DNA of 29,208 nucleotides from an uncultured Collinsella sp. (GTDB lineage: Bacteria > Actinomycetota > Coriobacteriia > Coriobacteriales > Coriobacteriaceae). Below, piece by piece: positions 1-6,747 of the stretch (position 1 is the stretch's first letter; each line of letters begins with the position of its first letter). The stretch is taken from assembly GCA_902489945.1 (NCBI GenBank), contig CABUBZ010000025.1:1-29208 (forward strand), written 5' to 3'. The notes below the pieces were generated by a model that ran no database searches, had not been told where the DNA came from, and was given only the letters and a program-made list of their open reading frames with translations. A program made the position numbers and the translations under genes.

Positions 1-190
1 GCTGCGCGGTGGCGGCACTATCGAGGAAGGCGATCTCGGGGTGTTGCTGGAACAGCGGGAACTGTGCCTTGTAGGGATTGGTCTCGATGTCGACGGTAGG
101 CCAGCCGCGCGAGGCCTCGTCGCTGGCGTCGAGCTCCATAGGCTCCGGTGCGGTACAGGTATCGCATTTAACGTGCTCGGTGTCGATCAT
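1..190 (-). CDS. sufS: SufS cysteine desulfurase, N-terminal part (runs off the window)
   Basis: This is the first 63 codons of a gene read leftward out of the window. The translation ends in FPLFQQHPEIAFLDSAATAQ, the N-terminal signature of SufS/CsdA-type PLP-dependent cysteine desulfurases, which take sulfur from cysteine for Fe-S cluster assembly. About 35 residues precede that motif, including a Cys-x2-Cys pair (KCDTCTAP), which is a longer leader than usual. The ATG overlaps the sufD stop as ATGA, so translation is probably coupled. The PLP lysine and the catalytic cysteine lie outside the window. The identification rests on the N-terminal motif and on its position as fourth gene of a suf operon. 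Confidence 0.85.
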   Translation of the reverse strand, partial: MIDTEHVKCDTCTAPEPMELDASDEASRGWPTVDIETNPYKAQFPLFQQHPEIAFLDSAATAQ

Positions 191-1458
191 GCGAGCTCCT
201 CTTCAAAGTTGTCGATCAGGTTGTTGCCCAGGCGGACGACGGCGGCGCGGGTGCGCTCGTCGGTGGCGGAAAGCGCGGCGTCCTCCAGCTTGGCACGGAC
301 GAACAGGTCCTCGGCGGCGTTTTGGTCAAGGCCGCGGCAGGCGAGGTAGAACAGCTGCTCGTCGCGGACGTGGCCGATGGTGGCTCCGTGGTTGCCGGCG
401 ACGTCGTCCTCGTCGCACAGGATGACGGGGACGGTCTTGTTGTCGACCCCCTTGTTGGCCAAAAGCACCGCCTCGCGCTCGGTGCCGGTTGCACCCTTGC
501 AGCCGTGCACGAGGTCGATGGTGCCGCGGTAGACCTTCTTGGACGTGCCGGTCAGCACGCCGTTGGCGTCGATCTCGCACTCGGTCTTGCGACCGCGGTG
601 GCGCAGCTCGTAGTTAAAGTCGCGCACCTGCTCTCGGGCGCCCAGGTAGTCAGTATCGATGGTGACCTTGGCGGTATCGCCCAACAGGTCGCCGGCGAGG
701 CCGGTGGCGCTGGCACCGGCACCCAGGACGGTGTGCTGCACGTTGACGCGCGCGCCCTCGTCCAGGAACAGGCCGGTGTCGTCGAGCGCGATCCAGCTAT
801 CGTCGAGCGTCTGCGTGCAGGTCACGTTGACGGTGGCGTACTCGTGGGCGCACACGCGTAGCACGGAGCCCACGACACCCTCGCCGGTAACGGGGGAGTC
901 TAGGGCAATATGTAGATCGAGCGTCGACTGGGGACGGGCGACGACGTCGATGGCGGCGATGGCCGCGGCGGCATCGACAGCGCTCACGCGCACGGTAACC
1001 GTGGCGTGCTTGTATGCGGGCACATCGATGACGATGCGCTTGGTAGCGTGGTCGGCCAGGTAGGTGTAGGCAGCCTCGCCCATGCCAGTCTCGAAGGCCT
1101 CGGCAGGGGAGAGCTCCTCCTCGAGCTTGATGGCGCCGGCCTGGTAGACGGAGGTCGCAGGCACGTCGAGCTCGGTCTCGGGCGTGATACGGGCGCGGTC
1201 GGCGGCATCGCCGGGGGCGGAGGCGCGGCGCTCGGGGAAACGCTCGGCCATAGCGTCCATGGCGGCTTCAAACGCGTCTGCCACGCCGGTAAACTGCTCG
1301 TCCAAGCCCTCGACCTCAACGGCCTCGGTGGGAGCGGCGGCAAGCTCGTCAGAGAGCTCGAGCTTGGTCTGGTTCATCTTGAGCCAACCCCAAGTGGCAG
1401 CCGGCATCGCATTAACCTGCTCAAGGATGGTAGCAGCGGTGTTGGTGGTCTGTTTCAT
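187..1458 (-). CDS. sufD: SufD, Fe-S cluster scaffold subunit
   Basis: This 423-residue protein is the SufD partner of the SufBC2D scaffold, which assembles Fe-S clusters in the cytoplasm. The C-terminal half carries the SufB/SufD core beta-helix pattern, including the stretch around CDEDDVAGNHGATIGHVRDEQLFYLACRGL that aligns with the SufB C-terminus and its conserved GH-x-AT-x-G-x-(I/V) motif. The N-terminal 120 residues are Ala/Glu-rich and less conserved, as is typical of SufD. Its ATG shares one base with the sufB stop (TAATG), and its stop overlaps the sufS start. SufD and SufB are homologous; this one is SufD because it is shorter and follows a clear SufB. Confidence 0.92.
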   Translation of the reverse strand: MKQTTNTAATILEQVNAMPAATWGWLKMNQTKLELSDELAAAPTEAVEVEGLDEQFTGVADAFEAAMDAMAERFPERRASAPGDAADRARITPETELDVPATSVYQAGAIKLEEELSPAEAFETGMGEAAYTYLADHATKRIVIDVPAYKHATVTVRVSAVDAAAAIAAIDVVARPQSTLDLHIALDSPVTGEGVVGSVLRVCAHEYATVNVTCTQTLDDSWIALDDTGLFLDEGARVNVQHTVLGAGASATGLAGDLLGDTAKVTIDTDYLGAREQVRDFNYELRHRGRKTECEIDANGVLTGTSKKVYRGTIDLVHGCKGATGTEREAVLLANKGVDNKTVPVILCDEDDVAGNHGATIGHVRDEQLFYLACRGLDQNAAEDLFVRAKLEDAALSATDERTRAAVVRLGNNLIDNFEEELA

Positions 1459-2870
1459 TATCCGATCGCTCCTTCCATCTCGAGCTTGATCAGGTTGTTC
1501 ATCTCGACGGCGTACTCCAGCGGCAGCTCCTTGGAGACCGGGTTGGCAAAGCCGTTGACGATCATGGTACGGGCCTCTTCCTCCGAGATACCGCGGCTCA
1601 TCAGGTAGAACACCTTATCGTCGCCGATGCGGCCGATGGTGGCCTCGTGGCCGATGTCGACGTTCTTGGCGCGGATGTCCATGGCGGGGATGGTGTCGGA
1701 GCGGCTCTGGTCGTCGAGCATGAGCGACTGGCAGCTCACGGTTGCCTTGGAGCCCTCGGCCTTAGGCGTGGCCACGATGGAGCTGCGGAACGTCTGGATG
1801 CCGCCGCTCTTGGAGATGCCCTTGGTCTCGACGGTTGCCGAGGTATCGGGCGCGTTGAGCACGACCTTGCAGCCGGTGTCGAGGTTCTGACCGGCGCCGG
1901 CAAAGGTGATGCCGGTAAAGCTCGAGCGGGCGCGGCGGCCGTTGAGCACGCTCATGGGGTAGAGGTAGCCCACGTGGCTGCCGAAGGAGCCGCTGATCCA
2001 CTCGATGTCGCCGTCCTCGTCCACGCGCGCGCGCTTGGTGTTGAGGTTGTACATGTTCTTGGACCAGTTCTCGATGGTCGAGTAGCGCAGGTGTGCGCGT
2101 TTGCCCACAAAGAGCTCCACAGCGCCGGCGTGGAGGTTGGCCACGTTGTACTTGGGCGCGGAGCAGCCCTCGATAAAGTGCAGGTCGGCGTCGTCCTCGA
2201 CGATGATGAGCGTGTGCTCAAACTGGCCGGCGCCCTTGGCGTTAAGGCGGAAGTAGCTCTGCAGCGGGAAATCGAGCTTGGTGCCCTTGGGCACGTAGAC
2301 AAACGAGCCGCCCGACCACACGGCACCGTGCAGGGCCGCAAACTTGTGGTCGGTGGGCGGGATGAGCGTCATAAACTTCTCGTGGATGAGCGGCTCCCAC
2401 TGCGGGTCGTGCAGGGCCTCCTCGATGCCGGAGTAGACGATGCCCATCTTGGACGCCGTGTCCTGCATGTTGTGGTAGACCAGCTCGGAGTCGTACTGCG
2501 CGCCGACGCCCGCCAGGTAGCTGCGCTCGGCCTCGGGGATACCTAGGCGCTCAAAGGTGTTCTTGATGTCGTCGGGCACCGACTCCCAGTCGTGCTTTTG
2601 GTCGGTGTTGGGCTTGACGTAGGTGACGATGTTGTCCATGTCCAGGCCCTCGATGGAGGGGCCCCACGTCGGATCCGGGAAGCGGTTGAAGATTTCGAGG
2701 GACTTTAAGCGCAGGTCGAGCATCCACTGCGGCTCGTCCTTTTTGGCGCTGATCTCGCGCACGATGTCGGGCGTGATGCCGGCGTCGAGGCGCTCGAATC
2801 CCTCCTCGCCATAGGTGAAGTCGTAGAGGCTGCGGTCGATGTCCGCGACCTCGGTGCGGTTCTTGGTCAT
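1458..2870 (-). CDS. sufB: SufB, Fe-S cluster scaffold subunit
   Basis: This 470-residue protein is SufB, the main scaffold of the SufBC2D complex that receives sulfur from SufS. It shows family hallmarks: an N-terminal region with PTWGPSIEGLDMD, the WSGGSFVYVPKG segment, VEDDADLHFIEGCSAP, the stretch SRSDTIPAMDIRAKNVDIGHEAT, and a C-terminal FYLMSRGISEEEAR. Length matches the usual 465 to 480. The ATG lies 12 bases after the sufC stop, and its stop codon overlaps the sufD start by one base. The tight packing indicates one transcript. Cys residues at CSAP and at CQSL in the helix core are present, as expected for the active scaffold. Confidence 0.96.
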   Translation of the reverse strand: MTKNRTEVADIDRSLYDFTYGEEGFERLDAGITPDIVREISAKKDEPQWMLDLRLKSLEIFNRFPDPTWGPSIEGLDMDNIVTYVKPNTDQKHDWESVPDDIKNTFERLGIPEAERSYLAGVGAQYDSELVYHNMQDTASKMGIVYSGIEEALHDPQWEPLIHEKFMTLIPPTDHKFAALHGAVWSGGSFVYVPKGTKLDFPLQSYFRLNAKGAGQFEHTLIIVEDDADLHFIEGCSAPKYNVANLHAGAVELFVGKRAHLRYSTIENWSKNMYNLNTKRARVDEDGDIEWISGSFGSHVGYLYPMSVLNGRRARSSFTGITFAGAGQNLDTGCKVVLNAPDTSATVETKGISKSGGIQTFRSSIVATPKAEGSKATVSCQSLMLDDQSRSDTIPAMDIRAKNVDIGHEATIGRIGDDKVFYLMSRGISEEEARTMIVNGFANPVSKELPLEYAVEMNNLIKLEMEGAIG

Positions 2871-2882
2871 TGCGTCGCCCCT

Positions 2883-3683
2883 TTACGCCTGCTGCTCGGC
2901 AGCGGCGGCCTCGGCCTGGGCGCGCTGCTCGGCGGCCTCGCGCTCGAAGGTCTCAAAACCGTTCTTGTCGATCCAGGGGATGAGCGAGGCGTCGTCCTCG
3001 CGCACGATGTGGCCCTTGACCATAACGTGGACGCGGTCGACATCCAGGTGCTCCAAGATGCGCGTGTTGTGTGTGATGATGAGCATGGAGCCGTCGCAGC
3101 TCTTGCGGTAGGCGTCCATGCCGTGGCTGACGGTGGACAGGGCGTCGACGTCCAGGCCCGAGTCGGTCTCGTCCAGGATGGCGAGCTTGGGCTGCAGCAG
3201 CAGGAGCTGGAGCATCTCTACCTTCTTCTTCTCGCCGCCCGAGAAGCCCACGCCCAGCTCGCGGTTGAGATAGGCAGAGTCCATGTTGAGCTCGGCTGCG
3301 AGCTCCTTGACGCGACGGCGGAACTCCTTGCCCTTCATCTCCAGACCGGGGCGGCCGGCGATGCTGGCGCGCAGGAAGCTCGACAGCGGCACGCCTGGGA
3401 TCTCGACCGGGGCCTGGAAGCTCAGGAACAGGCCGGCGCGCGAACGCTTGTCGGTGGTGAGCTCGGTGATGTCCTGGCCGTCAAAGACGATACGGCCGTC
3501 GTTGACCGTGTAGACGGGGTCGCCCATGACCAGGTGGCCGAGGGTGGACTTGCCGGCGCCGTTGGGTCCCATCAGCACATGGGTCTCGCCGGCGGCGACG
3601 TTGAGGTTGACGTTGTGGAGGATGGTCTTCTCGTCCACGGAGGCGGTCAGACCTTCGATGGAAAGCAGCGGATTTGAGCTCAT
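2883..3683 (-). CDS. sufC: SufC, ABC-type ATPase of the Suf complex
   Basis: SufC is the ATPase that drives conformational change in SufBC2D. In the 266-residue form, Walker A (GPNGAGKST) is at residues 39-47, the ABC signature (FSGGE) at 147-151 and Walker B (LAILDE) at 167-172, followed by a D-loop (SGLD). The chosen start is the ATG at 3683 because an AGAGAGGGA ribosome site sits just before it and the protein then begins MSSNPLLSIEGL, as usual for SufC. An in-frame ATG at 3713 would add ten residues but lacks a clear ribosome site. The C-terminal 25 residues are Ala/Gln/Glu-rich. It is the first gene of the operon, with its promoter upstream. Confidence 0.95.
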   Translation of the reverse strand: MSSNPLLSIEGLTASVDEKTILHNVNLNVAAGETHVLMGPNGAGKSTLGHLVMGDPVYTVNDGRIVFDGQDITELTTDKRSRAGLFLSFQAPVEIPGVPLSSFLRASIAGRPGLEMKGKEFRRRVKELAAELNMDSAYLNRELGVGFSGGEKKKVEMLQLLLLQPKLAILDETDSGLDVDALSTVSHGMDAYRKSCDGSMLIITHNTRILEHLDVDRVHVMVKGHIVREDDASLIPWIDKNGFETFEREAAEQRAQAEAAAAEQQA

Positions 3684-3702
3684 GCTGTCCCTCTCTGTAT
3701 AC

Positions 3703-3722
3703 GGTGTACTCATAGGTGTACT
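3703..3722. repeat. Two direct copies of an 8-bp motif in the sufC leader
   Basis: GGTGTACT occurs at 3703-3710 and again at 3715-3722, a 12-bp period, between the predicted suf promoter and the sufC ribosome site. It could be a regulatory site in the 5' leader, or chance. Confidence 0.35.
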
Positions 3723-3747
3723 AAACCCTAGGAATCTTCTCGGAATA

Positions 3748-3775
3748 AAGTTACTATGGGTTCGGCGTTAGTCAA
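3748..3775 (-). promoter_or_regulatory. Likely suf operon promoter
   Basis: Read on the minus strand there is a -35 box TTGACT (3775-3770), a 16-bp spacer and a -10 box TAACTT (3753-3748). Transcription would begin near 3741, leaving a leader of about 58 bases before the sufC ATG at 3683. The -35 is good, the -10 only fair. Confidence 0.5.
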
Positions 3776-3815
3776 GGGAAAACCCGACTAATCCACTCGA
3801 CTTTTCAGATTGTGA

Positions 3816-3884
3816 GACAAAATAACCAGGATTGTTTGCCTCGCGCGCGTAAGATTTGGGACAAATGCTCCTGGTTATGTTGTC
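3816..3884. promoter_or_regulatory. Inverted repeats upstream of the IscR-like gene, candidate operator
   Basis: GACAAAATAACCAGGA at 3816-3831 and TCCTGGTTATGTTGTC at 3869-3884 are complementary at 15 of 16 positions, with 37 bases between. A second, nested inverted repeat, GGGACAA (3858-3864) and TTGTCCC (3880-3886), shares the right arm. All of it lies between the divergent suf and iscR-like genes and within 100 bases of the regulator's start, the usual place for autoregulation by an Rrf2-family protein. Binding by this regulator is inferred, not shown. Confidence 0.55.
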
Positions 3885-3907
3885 CCGGGAACAATGGGAG
3901 GGTAGGT

Positions 3908-4339
3908 ATGCTCATTTCTTCTAAGGGCCGCTATGCCCTCCGACTGATGATCTATATCGCGGCGCTGGGCGACGCCGAGGGTAAGATTGCCCTGCGCGAG
4001 GTGGCCGACCGCGAACGTATTTCGCAAAAGTATTTGGAGCAGCTGGTTCGTCCGCTTATGAAGGCGGGCCTGCTCAAGAGCGTGCGCGGCAAGGGCGGCG
4101 GCTACATGATGGCCAAGGACCCGGCCGAGGTGCGTGCCGGCGACATCTTGCGTGCCGTCGAAGGCAGCACGGCCCCGGTGGCGTGCGATGGCATCGACAA
4201 CAGCTGCACCCGCAGCGACCTGTGCTCGACCGTTAAGTTCTGGCGCGGTTTGGACGACGTGATCGAAAAGTACGTCGACGGCGTGACGTTGGCTGACTTG
4301 GCCGCCGTCCCCGAGATCAACTTCGACATTAAGCTGTAG
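3908..4339 (+). CDS. Rrf2/IscR-family transcriptional regulator of the suf operon
   Basis: This 143-residue protein belongs to the Rrf2 family. It has an N-terminal winged helix (MLISSKGRYALRLMIYIA, then ISQKYLEQLVRPLMKAGLLKSVRG, then the wing GGGYMMAKDP) and three cysteines, Cys93, Cys100 and Cys106, in the region that binds an Fe-S cluster in IscR (Cys92, 98 and 104 in E. coli). It probably senses cluster status and represses or tunes the divergent suf operon. The ATG at 3908 follows GGGAGGGTAGGT; an in-frame GTG at 3812 would add 32 unconserved residues and lie in the operator region, so it is rejected. The E. coli cluster-ligand histidine is not evident. Whether it is closer to IscR or another Rrf2 branch cannot be settled here. 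Confidence 0.9.
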   Translation: MLISSKGRYALRLMIYIAALGDAEGKIALREVADRERISQKYLEQLVRPLMKAGLLKSVRGKGGGYMMAKDPAEVRAGDILRAVEGSTAPVACDGIDNSCTRSDLCSTVKFWRGLDDVIEKYVDGVTLADLAAVPEINFDIKL

Positions 4340-4350
4340 GGCTGGCTTGC

Positions 4351-4770
4351 GTGAGGTCGTACGAAGCATTTGATTCGCGTTTGGCAGTACTGGAGATGGC
4401 TCAATTCCAAGATCTTGATAATGACTATGTTGTCTCCGGCTGTGCTTATATCTATGAGCAGGTTTTTGGCATCTCAATTTCTCTTCTCAAGCGTCTGCTC
4501 GAGTATGAGGGCGCTACGCTTGCTGCGTCGGGATCGCCTCGAACTATTCTGAAGGAAGCCTACCGGTTTTATGACTTTATTGATGAGGCCGCCTGGCTGG
4601 ATATGCTCAGGGATCGCAATACGAACGTTCATATCTATGACAACAAGCTCGCTCAAGATTTGATTCAACGCATCTTGAACGTCTACATCCCCGCTTTTTG
4701 TCAACTGAGAGACGGACTGTTGAAGCGCTACGGCGAGTTTCTCTTTGCTCCTGACGATCAATTCGTCTAA
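4351..4770 (+). CDS. Orphan HEPN protein of the HI0074 (nucleotidyltransferase substrate-binding) family
   Basis: This 139-residue all-helical protein matches the HI0074-like HEPN family in its start (Y-x2-F-x3-L-x2-L), the ...ILKEAYRFYDFIDEAAWLDMLRDRN segment and length. The HEPN R-x4-H motif is seen as Arg89 to His94 (RNTNVH), followed by IYD. Such proteins normally pair with a minimal nucleotidyltransferase (MNT) as a toxin-antitoxin or defence pair, with the HEPN half acting as an RNase. No MNT gene lies on either side: the regulator ends 11 bases upstream and an unrelated surface protein follows. The start is GTG, preceded by a weak AGGG site. The gene is more AT-rich than its neighbours, hinting at acquisition. 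It may be co-transcribed with the regulator. Confidence 0.8.
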   Translation: MRSYEAFDSRLAVLEMAQFQDLDNDYVVSGCAYIYEQVFGISISLLKRLLEYEGATLAASGSPRTILKEAYRFYDFIDEAAWLDMLRDRNTNVHIYDNKLAQDLIQRILNVYIPAFCQLRDGLLKRYGEFLFAPDDQFV

Positions 4771-4896
4771 TTCCTTAAGATTTCGCGGAGGGTTGTTGCC
4801 GTTTGCCGAGTTGTTGTTGTGCAACAAACGTTGAGCTGCAATACTAATTTTATCTTTGCAAACTGCACTTTAACTACACCAATGCAGGGAGGATGT

Positions 4897-6543
4897 ATGC
4901 AGCCCAAGCATTCCGCGATTGTTGCGGGCCTTACGCTGGCGCTTTCGTTTGGCGCCGTTGCCGCGCCCGCTACCGCTATGGCCGAGGAGCCCACGCCCGG
5001 CGTTGCCTCGGATGCCACCGATATCGATAAAGGCCTTTACACCCAGCAGTCCTTCTCGGGCGTGTTGAGGTCGGTCCAGGGTGTTTCGTTTGTCAACGTG
5101 ACCGACGAGATGAAGTACTTCACCAAATACGAGAGTCATGGCAACTATAACCAGGGCTTTTCGTATGGCGACGGCTATAACGCGCTGGGTTATTACCAGT
5201 TCGACCGCCGCTGGTCGCTCATTCCGTTTATGAAGCAGGTCTACAACTACGATTCTGCTAAGTACGGCATGCTTAAGGCCGCAATCGATCGCGGCAGCGA
5301 GATTTCCAACGCGAACAACCCCATGTATGCAAACGGCCAGCTTACCGAGCTGGGTCGTATTGCGCAGGATGCCTTCCTGGGCGCCTATAACACCGACCCG
5401 GCTGAGTTCTCGGCGCTGCAGGACGCCTATGCGTACAACTCGTACTATGCGGTGACCGAGTCGTGGCTCAAGAGTGCGCTTGGCATTGACATCTCTGGTC
5501 GCGCCGACTGCGTCAAGGGCATGGTGTGGAGCATCACCAACATGTGCGGTACCGGTGGTTGCCAGGACTTTTTCCGCTGGGCGAATCTTTCCAACGATAT
5601 GACCGACCGCGAGTTTGTGACGGCGCTCTCTAACAGCGTGGTCAATAACGTGGCGACCAAATATGCGAGCCAGCCCCAGTACCATGAGGGCTGGAAGAAT
5701 CGCTACCGCAACGAGCTCAAGGACTGCCTGGTCTATATTGCCGAGGACGAGACTGCTGCGGCAACGCCTGTAGAGCCTGAGCCCACGCCGGCGCCTGGCC
5801 CGAGCATGGCGCCCGCTGCCCCTGTTACGCCGACGCCTGGTACCGATGGCGATACGGGCGATAGCGGCGAGACGGATGCGCCCTCGACCGATTCTGGCGC
5901 CGATGATGCCGGTAACGGCGGGGTTGCGTCTGGTGGCACTTCGACCGGCGATGCTTCCGGCGACTCGTCGACTTCTGGCTCTGATAGTACTGCGGGCGGT
6001 GCGGATTCTGGATCTTCCGATGCGGGCACTTCCAACGGTACTGGCGACTCCTCTGCCGATGTTGGGTCCTCTAACGGTTCCGGCTCTGATTCCTCCGAGG
6101 GCGGCTCGAGCGAGGGTTCCGATGCGGACAATTCCTCGACGGAAAATAAGCCTTCTGCTGGTGAGCAGCTTGGCTCCATGTTGGGATCGTCTTTGATGGC
6201 GGGCATTAACGATGGTTCTTCTTCTGATGGCGCTTCTGATCAGGGTTCCGGCTCCAATGCCGACGGTGCTTCGGATGCTTCTGCCGATGCTGGCGCAAAG
6301 CAGTCCGATGCCGATGCTCGGAAGGCCGAGGACAAGGGCGGCACTACGACTACCACGACGACTACCGCCACGACCACGACCAAGACCTCGGGTGGCAACA
6401 TGCCCAAGACGGGCGACTTGATCGTGATGGCGAGCCTTGCCAGCGCGAGCTTGGCTACGCTGGGCGCCACGTCTATCGTGAGCGGTAAACATAAGCTCGA
6501 CCAGCAGAACAAGGCTGCTGGTGAGGACGGTTCTGAAGAGTAG
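4897..6543 (+). CDS. Secreted, sortase-anchored surface protein with lysozyme-like N-terminal domain
   Basis: This 548-residue protein has a signal peptide (cleavage probably after ATAMA, residue 29), then a globular domain of about residues 45-290, a long Ser/Gly/Asp/Ala linker (about 295-470), a Thr run, and an MPKTG sorting motif at 502-506 followed by a hydrophobic segment and a charged tail. The globular domain contains YESHGNY (Glu79) and, 19 residues on, LGYYQFD, resembling the Glu-Ser and G-x-x-Q-F motifs of lysozyme/transglycosylase folds. A peptidoglycan-cutting role is therefore inferred, not certain. The ATG at 4897 follows GGGAGGA closely; the in-frame codon at 4819 would put 26 residues before the signal peptide. 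Gene ends before a strong terminator. Confidence 0.75.
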   Translation: MQPKHSAIVAGLTLALSFGAVAAPATAMAEEPTPGVASDATDIDKGLYTQQSFSGVLRSVQGVSFVNVTDEMKYFTKYESHGNYNQGFSYGDGYNALGYYQFDRRWSLIPFMKQVYNYDSAKYGMLKAAIDRGSEISNANNPMYANGQLTELGRIAQDAFLGAYNTDPAEFSALQDAYAYNSYYAVTESWLKSALGIDISGRADCVKGMVWSITNMCGTGGCQDFFRWANLSNDMTDREFVTALSNSVVNNVATKYASQPQYHEGWKNRYRNELKDCLVYIAEDETAAATPVEPEPTPAPGPSMAPAAPVTPTPGTDGDTGDSGETDAPSTDSGADDAGNGGVASGGTSTGDASGDSSTSGSDSTAGGADSGSSDAGTSNGTGDSSADVGSSNGSGSDSSEGGSSEGSDADNSSTENKPSAGEQLGSMLGSSLMAGINDGSSSDGASDQGSGSNADGASDASADAGAKQSDADARKAEDKGGTTTTTTTTATTTTKTSGGNMPKTGDLIVMASLASASLATLGATSIVSGKHKLDQQNKAAGEDGSEE

Positions 6544-6576
6544 ATTCTCGTTTGCCGAATACCTAAAGAGTCGGGA

Positions 6577-6615
6577 CGGGGCTCCGGTGCAGTTGCATCG
6601 GAGCCCCGTATTTGT
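6577..6615 (+). terminator. Rho-independent terminator after the surface protein gene
   Basis: The arms at 6577-6590 and 6595-6608 pair over 14 bp with one G-T wobble around the loop AGTT, followed by TATTTGTT. The rest of 6544-6747 shows nothing else I can name. Confidence 0.85.
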
Positions 6616-6747
6616 TGCGCAAGGATTTGTTACGCCCCCTTGGGGACCATATTGCTACCGTTGCCCGAAACGCTTGCGTGATGGATGCATAGCATGAAAA
6701 CCGGTCATTACAATTGACGTCATGCTGCGTTTTAGGGAGAAGATACG

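Noticed and set aside
1006..2546. Long plus-strand frames opposite sufD and sufB
   Set aside because: They are shadows of the Suf genes, with Gly/Val/His-rich products and no family match.
4814..4827. TTGTTG-TG-CAACAA palindrome before the surface protein gene
   Set aside because: It is only six bases per arm in a TTG-rich tract, so it is too weak to claim as an operator or terminator.
4870..6492. A 540-codon minus-strand open frame
   Set aside because: It is antisense to the sortase-anchored protein, low in complexity and Arg-rich.
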